Numbered from the stretch's first letter, positions 21,401 to 35,729 are shown. The stretch: DNA of 64,000 bases from Aristolochia californica (GCA_029961685.1 JARWKL010000011.1:4528501-4592500); one strand, 5' to 3'. The notes: generated by a model from the letters alone, not told the origin. Program-made: numbers and translations.

Positions 21401-23814
21401 ACGAAAATGTGATCTGGCTCTGCCATAAGTATATAGCTGCATTGTTCATCATATCGAACAGTTTAAATTATTACAGAGAGGGAGGAAAGAGAAAGTAAGA
21501 GTAAAAAGGAAAAAGGAATGGAGAAAGGACTGAACAAGTGGAAGATTTAAACTTACTCCTCCTCGATGGTTGCTTTTTCCAACCACTGCACAAAAGCCCA
21601 TGGTCGGTTCAAAACAATATAGCCCTGAAAAAAACATCCAAATACTTAAAACTAAGTGGTAGGAGTGCAACGAGTATACATAATTACTGCTCCAAAATCC
21701 TTGCTTGGTAAAAATACAAACAAGCAAAAGGCTGTACAGTGATCAATATCTTTTGCAACCATAAAACGGACTTGCATACATAATCCATTCCACTTGACAG
21801 GGTAAATGTAGGAGTATAAACTGCTATGCGGCAATCCACGTTCCAACTAAACATGGCCATCAAGAAACTCAGAATGCTGGGGCCAAAGGCTTTACAAATA
21901 TATTAAGTATCTGTGGACAATGCTCGGCATAATTTAGCTTTTAAAGAATCCTAGTAATCAAGGGGTACCTATCTATGGATGATTGAGGTTTGTCAAATTT
22001 TGGTTCCAAATGCACATCCAATTTACTGATGTACAAAGACGCTAATTTACAACCTATTCTTAACTTCAGCTTGGAAGAGGATACATGGGCCACTGGCCCT
22101 TCAACCAAAATCCATCCAATTTTAATAGCGAAAAGGATGGCCCACAAGTGGGGAGAGTAGTAGAAATAGTCCCACACGATCCAATATTAGAAAAATCACG
22201 GTTTAGGGTTTAGGCTAGTCATTTCTTAACTTCAGCTAGTCATTTGGGGATGGACTTGGATCCAATATAACATTATAAGAAAGCAAGATGTATGCCATTG
22301 GGCCTAATCCGTGCCCCCTTTAATTTTTACCTCATTTGAGTTGTCCATGGTCAAGCTCACTGTTCGCTTGTTTAGACCTAGATGAAAGGTGTGCTAGTAG
22401 GAATAATACCACATAGGTTAACGTTGGGAAAAATCTTGTGGTTATTAGTTGAGAAAAGACTACTAATGACTGAGTAGTTATTTTGAGACTGACCTAGATC
22501 ACCTTCAACAAAAATAAGCCAAGTGTATTTTTCACCAAATGAAATCTCAAAATAATGTAAACAAGATATAAATCATTCATTAGCATATCAAGTTATTGAA
22601 ATGGTTCAAAACATATAAGTCAAATATGAGCCAAGAAAATTTTAATTACGAAAAATTCTTTACAAGAACACCCAGCCATGCATGGTAGGATGTTACAAAC
22701 TAATCATCTAAACTAGAGATACACAGACGTTCACTCCAACCAACCATTATTTGAACAATACCGAACTGAGCAATAACTATATAAGTTAGCCTAACATGAG
22801 CAACCTATGAGTACCGGTTATATGAAAAATAAGGGCCTCAATTTCATTGCATTGGGCCTTTTATCACAAATACTAAGGAGGGTGTGAGGGGACATGTGAA
22901 TTCTCAGGTTCAGTATCACTGGCGCCAAACTTGAACAATGTCATTCATTTAAATCATATAATCAATCCACAACCCCAATAACATGAGCTTGGTATACCAG
23001 ACAGTGATACCTATTTGTATGAGTAACAACATGTTTTTCCTCATAAACAGAGTAGACAATTTTTGCTCTTGCATTCTTTTGTGATAACAAACGCTCCTGA
23101 AGTTACAGATATTACAGAGTATATTTAACTATTAAAGGCATTAAAATTTAAATTTAAAAAGAAAAAGCCCAACCTACTCAAAATTATTTTGTATTTCCTT
23201 CTCTTCATGAAAAATTGAGAACATAACCCTTTTCCATATGCACACTGTGGTCAAGTATGGAAACTCATGCTTGAATCCAGTACAGGTTTAATCCTTAGAT
23301 TAGGTGTCAAACCGATTTTAAAGTAGAGGAACAAAATCAAAATAAAAACATTTTATCAGAAGTCAAACAAGACCACTGTTTGAAAGGACAAAATACTAAC
23401 CCGGTCAAGTCCTGCAGGAAGAGGATCCACAACAAAAGTTGGAATTTCATCCATTAGATTATCAGGATTTCCTGAATGGAGCACCCGTGTAAATCCTCCC
23501 ATCTCTGACCCTGGCATGTTCTTAACCTTCTTATACCAATAGTACATTATACGACACTGCCATTTACTATATGGAGCATCAGTTGCAGTGAGAGCCACAT
23601 GAAATAGCATTTTGTCCTTCTCCGTTTTCTTCACATGATCTGGCATCTGTACTACTGGATCAGAGGAGAAAGAATTTTCTAAAGTTTCGCTGCCTGAGAA
23701 GTTGTTTCTATTTTGTAACACCAGGGTTAGCAAGTTATAGGTTGCCAAGAAAAATCCTAGAGCCAAAAGAACCAGAAAGAGAGAGGCCCGGCTCATGCTC
23801 TTTCTTCCGAACAT
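15486..23814 (-). CDS. HPAT: Hydroxyproline O-arabinosyltransferase (HPAT; RDN1/NOD3 class)
   Basis: Exons on the minus strand: 23814-23401, 21624-21557, 21436-21235, 21075-20978, 20876-20807, 20696-20625, 17230-17117, 15551-15486. All introns start GT and end AG, the phases agree, and the sum is 367 codons plus TAG, the usual family size. Residues 10-33 form a signal anchor for a Golgi type II protein. Diagnostic blocks are FHVALTATDAPYSKWQCR (71-88), GSEMGGFTRVLHSG (102-115), MAEPDHIF (165-172), GPVTNIDPIGNSP, APTWMNVS, AFGWVLEM, IIHYTYGCDY and the C-terminal VTLVKMVNEATANIPNW. Known role of the family (GT95): adds the first arabinose to hydroxyproline in extensins and in CLE-type signalling peptides, and legume RDN1/NOD3 members limit nodule number. 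The N-terminus looks closest to Arabidopsis HPAT3. The last two introns are enlarged by repeats, and exon 8 has extra copies downstream. Confidence 0.95.
15552..17116 (-). other. HPAT intron 7, source of duplicated segments
   Basis: Intron between exons 7 and 8 (donor gtatgt at 17116, acceptor ttggacag before 15551). 15552-15833 recurs in U1-U3, 15905-16235 is inverted at 13093-13850, and 16737-16812 is copied directly at 12374-12446. The middle (16390-16800) contains plus-strand coding-like text (KPFKKLNKAEMENRRSIV; VKVEEAFQIVNERVRW) broken by stops, of a family I do not recognise. Confidence 0.75.
18547..18785 (-). mobile_element. LINE 3' tail with RNase H end
   Basis: A run of T (about 18547-18557) marks the reversed poly-A tail, preceded on the minus strand by aataaaatcgcctttcat. 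Further in, the minus strand encodes the RNase H C-terminal motif RFANSVADVLAKQGASYQ (about 18630-18690). The fragment fades out near 18785. Confidence 0.72.
18786..18955 (+). other. Short coding-like scrap of unknown origin
   Basis: The plus-strand frame continues to a stop at about 18949 and reads NRHLGIPLDVNGTTVVVP and EETVKFIKKGEEDSTWS. The composition looks like real protein rather than random sequence, but I do not recognise it. It is inside HPAT intron 6 next to LINE debris and has no convincing start. Confidence 0.3.
19510..19680 (+). pseudogene. copia RNase H C-terminal scrap
   Basis: The plus strand reads HERVKHIEIDFHFNHDAL followed by VTSVDQLGDVFTKALG, the typical end of copia RNase H (HERxKHIExDxHF ... 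xxQLADxxTKxL). The fragment is too short to place in a lineage. Confidence 0.75.
19706..19925 (-). mobile_element. Second LINE 3' tail
   Basis: It has the same reversed tail as at 18547 (poly-T, then atgaaaggtgattttattaagag) and matching sequence for the last part of the RNase H region (gccaagcagggagctt on the minus strand). It is a sister fragment of the same LINE family. Confidence 0.65.
21625..23400 (-). other. HPAT intron 1 (coding), no other gene seen
   Basis: The 1.8 kb intron between coding exons 1 and 2 (donor gttagt, acceptor tttcag). I found no transposon domain or RNA gene in it. Confidence 0.7.
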
Positions 23815-25145
23815 TTACAGATTTTCACAAATTTGCTGTCTTTTAATGATTTACACCCACTTCAGATATTATGATCTTCCAAGGAGAATTGAATTGCTTC
23901 AACAATAAGAAAAACTTTGCTCCAGAGAAATCCACAGAAGAATTGCTCCTGAACCACATTAATTGCAAAAAACAACTAGTTAAACTAAACTGAAAAATCC
24001 AAAATCACAAGAAATGTACTCAGTAAAAAGAACCTCATTACGATCTGGAATTGCAATTGTAAAGAATGAACTGAGAAGAGATTAAATCACAGCAACATAC
24101 TAAAGAATTTCACCAAAACGAATGCATGCAACATTGCAAGAATTCAAGTAATAAAAGAAAGATTTACAAGAAATATTGAGAGGAAACTTGAACCGCAGAA
24201 ACATTAATTAAGACAGATATAATCTTTTGACAAAGCCAGAATAATTTCTGCAGCAATTAAAATTTTCATTCCAATCCATGGAGATTTTTTATCCTCCCAA
24301 TCCATGGAGATCTATTCGAAATCATGCAAACGAGAGTTGGCTTGACATGCTCAAATAAACCTGAACAAGAATAACAGAAAATCAAACAAGCATTTATGCT
24401 GAAACGAATTTCACCAAAACGAAAACATGCAACATTGCAAGAATTCAAGAAATAAAAGAAACCTGAACAAGAATAACAGAAAAGCAAACAAGCATTTATG
24501 GTGAGAAGAATTTCACCAAAACGAACGCATGCAACATTGCAAGAATTCAAGAAATAAAAGAAGGATTTACGAGAAAGATTGAGAGGAAACTTGAACCGCA
24601 GAAGCATTAGTTAAGACAGATATAATCTTTTGACAAAGCCAGAATGATTTCCGCAGCAATTAAATTTGTCATTCCAGTCCACGGAGATTTTCTATCCTCC
24701 CAATCCATGGAGATCTATTCGAAATCATGCACACGAGAGTTGACTCGACATATTCAAATAAACCTGAACAAGAATAAAAGAAAACCAAACAAGAATTTAC
24801 TGGTGAGAAGAAAATTTCAATTTCGTGGCACTGTAGAATCGTTCACAATATTAAGATAAAAAAAAAATATCAACCAAAAAGACCTTGATCTAAACAAACA
24901 AAGTCAAGAACCGACAAGTTTAAATTGACTCCATAGCGACTACAAAAGAATTTGCAAATGCTCCTCCACAAAAACTCAATTCTGTACGTGTTCCAAAAGA
25001 GAAGACTCATTCCTAGACAAAAAGCCGCAGATCTAGAACAGGTGAAAAGGATACCTGGGAATTGCAGCAGAAGCAGCAGCAGCAGAAAGTCTACGAACCA
25101 GAGAATAGAAACCAAGGCCTTGTCTGGTCTACGTGTTTTTTAAAG
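23815..25145 (-). other. HPAT 5' UTR with a probable leader intron
   Basis: The ATG at 23814 is preceded by untranslated sequence up to a likely acceptor (gtggttcag, about 23950). A likely donor, ttcccaggtatcc, sits near 25057, and a CT/GCT-rich leader exon at about 25058-25140. This would make a 1.1 kb 5' UTR intron. It is inferred from splice-like sequence only. Confidence 0.45.
24106..24813. repeat. Large tandem repeat in the HPAT 5' leader intron
   Basis: Three units each start with aatttcaccaaaacg, at 24106, 24407 and 24509. The first and third are about 300 bases and nearly the same; the middle one is a 102-base version with its centre deleted. Shared marks include gcaacattgcaagaattca and catggagatctattcgaaat. 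Confidence 0.85.
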
Positions 25146-25587
25146 CTCTCGTCGCATTACACGATTTGTGCGTGAGTAGTAAATGTAATAGAAAAACGGA
25201 AGGGAGCCAGAGAGACAAAAAACAGACGAACGTTAAAAAATGTGTCTGAAAGCGGAAAATATGTGGGGGGCAAAATTGGTCCGGAGGAGTCACGAGGTGC
25301 GCATGCGATTAAATTCGAGAAGAGGAAAAGTGACGAGGACTTAATTTGCATTTCAGGAAACAGACATTATTAAGTTCAATATCTCAAAGAAAACAAAATG
25401 CAACCAAAGGAAGCGTCAAGAACATGAAAACATCACTTTCGTGGGGTTGTATTTATTCATGTCATGATTGAACTCAGTGAGTGAGATCACTTAGAAAGAT
25501 ACGTTACAAGAAATCTACCCAAGAAAAAAAAATGATAATTTCATCATTATTATTCCCAAAAAATAGAAAACTAGGGGAGGCTATAAC
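25146..25587. other. Probable HPAT upstream region
   Basis: About 440 bases between the putative leader exon and the next LTR element. It should contain the HPAT promoter (minus strand), but I see no unambiguous TATA box. Confidence 0.35.
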
Positions 25588-27376
25588 GGTAGAACTTAAT
25601 AAATTTGACCTAAGTATAACTTTTTTGGGAGAAAATTATAATTTTTTGGAGTTAGCTATGTGAAAGATATACAACCAAGTAACAAAAACATAAAACTTGA
25701 AACAACATTCATGCAAGAAATTACATATCTTGAATTAGCACATCATGGAGTGATTAAGTTGGACTAAAACACTTTGATTAGAAGAAAAATTTGGCTAAAA
25801 AACTTGGATTTTAAGAAAGAAGGAAACTCAAATCACGTCAATGCCTCGAGAGATAATAAGAGAGAAAATAGGAAAAAATGAGAGATTTTTTACAGAACTG
25901 ACCTTTGATACTTCTGATATCAAGGTGTCCAAAAACATAGCTCAGAATCACAAATGATTTATTGATAGAGAAACTAGACTCATGTATATTTAATTTTAAA
26001 TCTAATTTGACATAAAAATATTCATTCTTGAATCTTTTATGACCTCTTGATTCTCTTGATTCTATATCTTGACCCTTACCGACTGCAATGTGAATATCTC
26101 CTTAAATATAGATCAGATTGACATGAAATTTTCTCCTTCTGAAACTAGACTTCGATACCTTTCATCCAAGTATAACTTATCTTCATAAAATATACTTCTT
26201 ATGAGATAAATAAGCACTTCTATCATTTTTCGGGAATTTGTAATCTAGTTGAACTAAGTACTCTTTCTTCTTTGGCCAGCATGATCGTTGACTCTTCCAA
26301 GATCGATATCTCCCTCTAGAAAAATTAGATTGAGAATTGGTTGAATATATAAGAAAATAGACTCATAGATATTTCTTTGGATATATAATTTTCCATGTAA
26401 AGTATCTTTCTTGATGGCATAAGATGGCTCAAAAGTTGAAGTTTTTTGCAATTGCTCGAACCTCTCTTGCAGTCTATTATTTTCTACTTCAAATATCGAT
26501 TTCTCTTTGTAGAAAACTCAAATTACAAAATTTGTTTTCCATCGTAAAGTAGACTCGAATATCTTTCCGTTAATATATATTTTTTAGTATGAAAAACTCA
26601 ATATAGAGGTGTGAATGCCATGAAAATAATGAGTATTTGAACTAAAAAGAAAAAAAAATATAATATGAACCTAAACTACTAGAGATGATAGATAAAAAAA
26701 AGGATCACATTATCTTTGTGGGTTGACTGAGTCAACTCATAGAACTTGCTTTGATACCATATTAAATTTTTGGAAAAGAGGAAAAATTCGTTAACTTATT
26801 GTATTTTTAGTACATGAGCCCCTATTTATAATAGAGGAAAGTAATGGAGTCCAATTACAATTAAAATACCATTGTCCTAGTTACACCCAAAGTCTAACAC
26901 TTAAAGATAAGTCTCGTCATAATTAAACAACTCAACATAAATAGAAGACTAACATAACTAAAACACCTTTAAATTGAGACTCTTCCGTGAGTCCACCTTC
27001 TGTGAGACTCTTACAAGACTCCACCATATTAATTTTGGTTCTGTGAGGCTTCTTATTGTGAGAGTAATCTAAGAGTTTTCCATATATTTTCTTCAACAGA
27101 AGATGGACTCAAGCTCACACAACAAAGGAAGGCCCACATGTCCAAGAGAGTTGGACGATGGGCTCAAGCCCACATACCAAGGAAGGCTCACACATCCAAG
27201 AGTGGTGTCATTTCATAAAGATGGCATTAATGTAATTAGTTTAAGTTTTAGAGGCATAAGTGTAATATTATAATTTTACTCATCTATATTAGATACTCAT
27301 TCTTCTTCCTATTTTCTCCCCGACATGCATTCTCTCCTTTATTCCTTGAGCTAATCCAGGAGTCCTGAAAATCAAC
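25588..27376 (-). mobile_element. Non-coding LTR element (copy 3) with complete LTR
   Basis: The leader 25588-26746 starts with gtagaacttaataaatttga, as does the copy at 62757. A decayed primer site (tttgatacca, about 26747-26757) is followed by an LTR at 26758-27376. On the minus strand the LTR starts TGTTGATTTTCAGG and ends at the primer site. The leader holds repeated modules but no gag or pol. The LTR interior (27110-27376) is also similar to the plus-strand LTR at 55227-55614. The second LTR is not seen, so the element is incomplete. Confidence 0.65.
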
Positions 27377-28449
27377 AAAAAAGTGTTTCTCAATTGTGAC
27401 CTATCAGAAGAGGTCTATATTTGACAACCACTAGGTTATGTGGTTGAAGAGGGAAAAGTGTGTTGCCTCAATCACTCCAATTTTATGAAGAGACATAGGA
27501 AAGAGAGAAAACATGGGAGAAGAGAGACTTCACATTGAATTGAGAAACAATAGAAACAATTAAATCCTTGCTCCTCTTAGATATTTGATTTTATGAGAAA
27601 ATACTTGCTTTGATGTTAAAGTAAATTGTAATTTCAATTTCTTCCACCGTGCTTCAAGCTGAAGTTTATAACTTCAACCCTTTCATAACATATCACAATA
27701 AAAAGGCAAATTAAACGTTTTTTCGCTTAAGTCTTCAAATTGGCTCATGATGTACGACTTTCGTCATGTTTCAATTTCAAATTGTCATAGTTTTACTCGA
27801 TGAGATAATATGTTGTATCTAAGTTCTTAAGTTTATACATGTTTATTTTTTTCTCTTTAAGAGGCGAAGGGGCATTCTTATAATTTCTTCAAGACCTTAT
27901 TATATAAATCAAAGTGAGAGGAACTAATTGTATCAGAACCCTAAGAGGAAAGCTCTCTCTCAACTTTTTTTCCTCTTTTCTCCTCTTACCAATAAACAAT
28001 ATAATGAATTAAACCCTAGAATCTAACATGATATCAGAGCGAATATTCTAGGGTTAAAGTTCTAAAGATACTCAAAATTCACATACAAAGTTAGGAAGGT
28101 CGACCTCATGTCATGCAAGTCCTTAATGCATAGTTTTCAAATTAGCCGGCATAAGTGATTGAAAAATCTCTTCTCCAACCAAGATAAGTTCTAGTTCATC
28201 TAGTTTCAACCTCTCTATCGTAATTCATAAAATCCATTTAATTGAGAAAGTTATTTGTGGCTGCAATTTTGAAAGAACGTGATCAAAGGGCCGAAATTTT
28301 TGTTTTTCGCAAAATTCATGCTAAAACGAAGTTTGTTGAAAAAAATTTGTGGCCTTTTAATTTTTGAAAACTTCTCTTAGGGGAGTTAGTCCACAATGAA
28401 CTTGAATTGAAGTGAAAAATTGAATTGAACTTAAATGAATGGATTCAAC
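27377..28449 (+). other. LTR-like sequence ending at a primer site
   Basis: On the plus strand, ctagaatctaaca is followed at 28029-28040 by tgatatcagagc, a one-base variant of the tRNA-Met primer site. An LTR therefore probably ends at 28028. The upstream part has LTR-like features (a ttatataaatc TATA-like site near 27899 and a CT-rich leader). The LTR start is uncertain and no coding region follows, so this may be a short non-autonomous element. Confidence 0.45.
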
Positions 28450-29005
28450 TTCAACTCATCCTTGGGTGTTAGTGTAGACAAGTTAAGTGCACTAAAAAAC
28501 AGATTTCAGTGTTAGTACTCCCAAATGAAAAGTATGATATAAACAAGAGAATGAGTAACATTTTATAATATACTTAAATAAAACATATACCTAAATAGAT
28601 AATTAACCAAAATAAACATGGTTACTACACTTATAAGTGATTTAACGTGTAGTATTAAAATATGTTAATATCCTAATTAACGAAAAACTATATTATATTA
28701 CTTAATGATTATAATTTATTATAAATTAATACAATAATTACGTGTGACTAGAATAAATCATTAAAAATTAATAAAAAAAGAAAAAAATAACAGAAGCGCA
28801 TATAATAAATAAATAAATTATTTTGTAATAACATAAGAAATATTTTAACATTAAAACTCACTAATTTAATATAATAATAATAATAAATAAATATAATAAA
28901 TAAATAAATATATTTATCAATAACATAATATATATTTTTATGTATTAATAATTAATAATATATTGTCACAAAATTTAAAACCATTGGTTTAATTAATTAT
29001 AGCAA
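28450..29005. other. AT-rich region, no gene seen
   Basis: Very AT-rich, with runs of aataaata. No frame of interest. Confidence 0.6.
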
Positions 29006-29545
29006 TGGGATAATTAAACCAAAACAATTTATCAAATATTTATTTTAAAAAAATATTTTAATTATGACTATTAAATCACTAATTTAATATAATAATTATA
29101 AAATAATATATATTAAATAAATAAAAATAATTATTTTATAAATAATAAATATAAATTATTATTCTCATTATGATGGTTTAATTTTTCCTTTAAGGAAAAA
29201 TTAAACCATCATCTTCCTCATGGGTGAGCCAGCGGGCAACGCCGACAAAGGCGGCACTCTGCAACGAAGGTCAAGAGGGAGAGGAGAGGGAAGCAGAGAC
29301 GGGGGGGGGATGGGATAATTAAACCAAAACAATTTATCAAATATTTATTTTAAAAAATATATTTTAATTATGACTATTAAATCACTAATTTAATATAATA
29401 ATTATAAAATAAATATATTAAATAAATAAAAATAATTATTTTATAAATAATAAATATAAATTATTATTCTCATTATGATGGTTTAATTTTTCCTTTAAGA
29501 AAAAATTAAACCATCATCTTCCTCAGGGGTGAGCCAGCGGGCAAA
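29006..29545. repeat. Direct duplication with an internal hairpin
   Basis: 29006-29239 and 29311-29544 are nearly identical direct copies (start tgggataattaaacc, end gagccagcgggcaa; period 305). Each contains a 39-base near-perfect palindrome (gatggtttaatttttcc and its complement, first copy 29172-29210) and is separated by GA-rich sequence with a run of G. The hairpin suggests an old miniature element, but no family is recognisable. Confidence 0.8.
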
Positions 29546-30046
29546 GAAAGTTGTTGATTCAATAGGTGGGGGGGATTAGTTCCACTTCATTGTGGACTTA
29601 CGGAAGGCCTTTCAAGTCTCCTCCTAGCTTTGAGAGTTTTAATAGTTTTTTGTTGGCTAAAACCCTAATTTAGGGTTTGGTAATTTCCAACCATTTGAGT
29701 GGCTTTCTCTTCTCCCATGTTTTCTCTCTTTCCTATCTCACTCTCTCACTCACTCACTCGATCACTCCCATTGATGGTAATTCAAGTTGAGTCTAGAAAA
29801 AGTCGAGGTTTAAGAGGACTCCCCTGTAAGAACTACTGTAACCTGAATGGTTATAGCGTCGACGAAGGCAAATATTTCTTAGGAAACTAGTGATAATCCA
29901 GACAGCCAAAATATTGAATTACAGAATCATCGTTGAAGAACGCAAGAGAAGTGAAATAGCATCCAAGGTAAGAAAACAGAGAAGAACACAAAATCAGTAG
30001 AAAATACGTCCACTAATCTGATTCCCAACCAGACCAGCTGGTGGCG
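29546..30046. other. Region downstream of the GNAT gene, no gene supported
   Basis: A plus-strand frame at 29699-29890 starts in a CT-rich stretch and lacks a domain. Since the GNAT gene is on the minus strand, part of this region is probably its 3' UTR. Confidence 0.4.
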
Positions 30047-32231
<2,185 letters not shown>

Positions 32232-33780
32232 TGTTGGCCTAGGTGGCTTCTCAAGAGGGGAGAGAATTGAGAATTACAAATTTAAAAAAATTTAAGGCGT
32301 GAAATAATAAATCATGCAAAGTAATGCGTAGAAATTCACACACCATAGAATTGACACCAATTATTTTGTTATCGATATTCCCTATTGGTATTAACCGCCC
32401 AAGAACTCAAACTTGGAAATTTTGACTAATCTAACTCTATTAGCTGGAACTACACAAAAAAATATTGGCTCTCTTATAAGTCACGTGTATGCTAAAATAC
32501 ACAATTTACAATTCAATCTCTCCAAGAGATTGGCTAAATTCTAGCTCTAGTAAGACCCTTTCTATCTAGATTTAATCAAGTTCTAGATGAACCTATTTTA
32601 AATGAAAAATATAAAAGAAAGGTAAAAACTTTCACTCTTATCAATTGGAGAAAAACCTTCACCTTTGAGAGATCCAAGCCTCCGCTTGATTAAGATGTAT
32701 GCAATGGAGATTGTATGAGAAAAGAGAAAGAATTTTCCAGTTTTGGATCACTCTTTCTCAAAAATATACTTCATGAAGAATTTCAAGAAATTAAGAGTAA
32801 ATGCTTGTGGATATATCATAAAAACTAATAAACTTCTTAATTAGAGGTTTGGTGGAGTATTTATAAATTTCCAATGCCAAACTAGCCATTTTTTGCTCAT
32901 TTGAAAAACGTTGAGTTTACATTGATCGATCAGTGTAAAATGGATTATCGATCAATCGTGTGAAACAAATATTTTTTTGTCAGAATATGACTTATTTATC
33001 AATGGCATGATCAATAAATATCTTTCCACTGGGTCTGACATTTTAAGATGATCGATCAATGTAAATAGGATGATCAATCAATCAAAATTCCCACTGGCAG
33101 TGTGCATTGCAAGTATGATAAATCAATGACCTTACTATGACTGATCATGTTTTATGTCCCTGACTATCAAAGTTTTGTATGATCAGATCGGTTTGAAAGG
33201 TTGATCGATCAATCAACATGAATTTGCTTTGCCTGGACATTATTGATCAATTAGTCCAAATGGGTTGATTGATCATGCTTTATATTTTTGGCCTATGTAT
33301 TTCTAGTTGTTATATTATTGGCAGATACTAATCAATCATTCCAGTGCTAGCGTATCTTATAGACTTTTAAAGTATGAAAATTAACCTAAATGATTGTAAC
33401 ATGTATAAAATATATGTATGCATTTTTTAAAACACGTTTGAATGCAAGATATGTCTTAAAACTCCAAATTTATATTGTACCTCAAGTTTTGGAAGAAGTG
33501 GACTGCTCACATATATAGATTGAGTTTTTGATATTTCTCATTGATTCCAAAGATTTTAGTCTTTCATTTTTCTTCATCTTCCGAGAGTGCTTCTCCAAGA
33601 GTTCTTAACATTCCATGAGGGTTGAGGTCTTCAAAAAGCTTGTATTGATTTAAGGTTTTACACATTGAAAAATTGATGTCTCTTGAAGGAAAAATATCTG
33701 AAATACGAGACTTGCAATTTTTAGCTCAATTAAATTTTGTTATCATTGAAATCAAGAAGGTAGTCAACACTCGCTCGATA
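32232..33780 (-). repeat. LTR of Sirevirus-like copy A
   Basis: It begins on the plus strand with TGTTGGCCTAGG and ends just before the reversed purine tract (atctccccctttttg). At about 1550 bases it is long for copia. The right half (32930-33360) is dense in GATCGATC, TTGATCGATC and TGATCAAT motifs. It is homologous to 51643-53265 and to the partial copy at 47955-48930. Confidence 0.75.
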
Positions 33781-34190
33781 ATCTCCCCCTTTTTGATTAT
33801 GACAAAGCCTAATGTTGAAAAATTAAAAATTACAACATCCCTGAGTTCGAGCTAAGTAAAATGTGCAAGTTTGTGAAATGGCTCCCTCTTAATCTATGTA
33901 TATCTTATTTCACATTTTAAACTTAAACTTCTTATTTTTAGTGTGTCGAATGGGTCATTTATTTTTCTCCTCCTTTTTCTCATATTCAAAAATATATAAA
34001 AATTGCAAATATGAGTAACAAAATGTGGCTCAAAGGCCATCTTAACTTTACAAAAAGTGTAGTAAATACAAATGCTCAAATATATATACAAAAGGGATTT
34101 TTAAAAAAAAGAGGTTTGAAGGCAACTAGAAAGCTAGGATGGCAGTGTGGTTTGGCTAAGGGGAGTCTCGAACATATTCTCGAACCTCTG

Positions 34191-35084
34191 CTAATTTGCT
34201 CTAATCTCAATTTGGTCGGTCTTCAACTGCTCTTGAGTAGCAAGAATGGTTGCTTGTGTGACCCGAACGTCGTCCACTGCATTTTCTAAAAATCTCAATC
34301 GGTCCGTAGAGGAGGAAGATTCTTCAATGGTCCTTCTCCTCTCCATGAACTCAAACCGGTTGACTTGAGGTTCTGGTCTCAACTCATCCCCAAAGTCGAC
34401 GACTTGAGGTGCCTCATTGCCTAACACCTCCTGTACCCATTGACCTCACCATTTGGTGAAGCCAAACATTCCAACTTTGGTCTTACTAATAGAAATCTTC
34501 CTCATCATGTCTATACTCTCCACATCAGTGAGGTCCACCCCGCAATGTTGTAGAATAGCGGTAATCTGCTAAACAAATGGGAGATCATCCACTCGTGAGC
34601 TAGTAGCAATGTCCATCATTCTATTGACCATGACGTATCTGAAGTTCAATCTAATCTTCTAAATCATGGCCCACATCCAAAAGATGTAAGCCTTAGTCTG
34701 TCAAGAAAATGTTCCCTTCCTCGGATTGAGGACATGGGTGACTATCTCCATAATGACTCTTTGCGCCATGGTGAGGTCCTTGATCTTCACCTCATATGAA
34801 CTTCCGACAATCTGCCCAAAAACCAACTAAATGGCATCTTGAAAATTTTGTGGTGGGTCGTCATGTAGGTTGATTAGCCAACTTTCTTTCACGTATCTCG
34901 TCATTCCCATGAAGGTGCTTCCCAGGATATCTTTCAAGTCAATAGATTGAATGGACCCAGTTGTTTTCTTCACACATGAAGTGATTCTTAAATTTTTTGG
35001 GGAAAGTTCCTCTATTTCCATGTTTGTGTAGAAAACTTTTACCAACATATGGTAAATAACCTTCCCTCTCACCAAAATTCCCAT
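34191..35084 (-). pseudogene. Post-pol ORF of copy A (plant-transposon-protein type)
   Basis: The region reads on the minus strand from 35084 with several stops: KVFYTNMEIEELSP, ITSCVKKTTGSIQSIDLKD, ILGSTFMGMTRYV, then IMEIVTHVLNPRKGT, LNFRYVMVNRMMDIA, and a tail with a coiled-coil-like end (LRFLENAVDDVRVTQATIL). The pattern resembles the domain often labelled 'putative plant transposon protein' in plant annotations. It occupies the place between pol and the 3' LTR where some Sireviruses (SIRE1) carry an env-like gene. I see no signal peptide or clear transmembrane segment, so function is unknown. Confidence 0.6.
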
Positions 35085-35729
35085 TTAAAGGAGGAACAAT
35101 TCCTTAAAGTCTTCTATTTCCGTATGACAGAATTCCAAATCTATCCTACTAGGTTCTATAATGCTTACTCTTCCAAATTATGAAGATACTTACTCTATTG
35201 TTGGTGAGTACAGAAATGTTCTCTCTAATTTGGCATTTCCTTGCATGTATCAGTTTCTTTTGACGGAGTGAACTTCTTAGGCATGACTTTGTGCTAATCA
35301 TCTTGAAATCTCGGATTTCATGGAGGTAGTGAAGAGAAAGGGTTTCTTTTTCGGATTTAGAGGTGGAATACCTCTAAAATCGAAATGGGATTGAAAAGAA
35401 AAGCTTTGGAATGCTGAGAAATTGCTAAGGCTCAAAGTTAGAATGGGTTTGAAATGAAAAAGGAAGTGAAACATCATTTAAAACCTTTTAAATTCTCATT
35501 TTTGCACCGTGAATGATCGATCACTCTGTCTCAATTGATCGGTCAATCGCTTAAGTGGATCGATCAATCAGTTTACATTGATCGATTAATGCCCTTCACA
35601 GAGTGACTGAAATGTAATCTTTTGATTTCCTTTCACTCTTATGGCGCTACTACTCTGGAACGTCACCTTTAAGCTCAATTTTATAAGCCAAATTGAATCA
35701 AGGTGCATTGTTCATACCTAGTTCTCCTC

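Noticed and set aside
34191..35084. Calling the post-pol ORF an envelope protein
   Set aside because: Position alone suggests env-like, but no signal peptide, transmembrane segment or glycoprotein pattern is visible. The sequence resembles a plant-transposon-protein domain instead.
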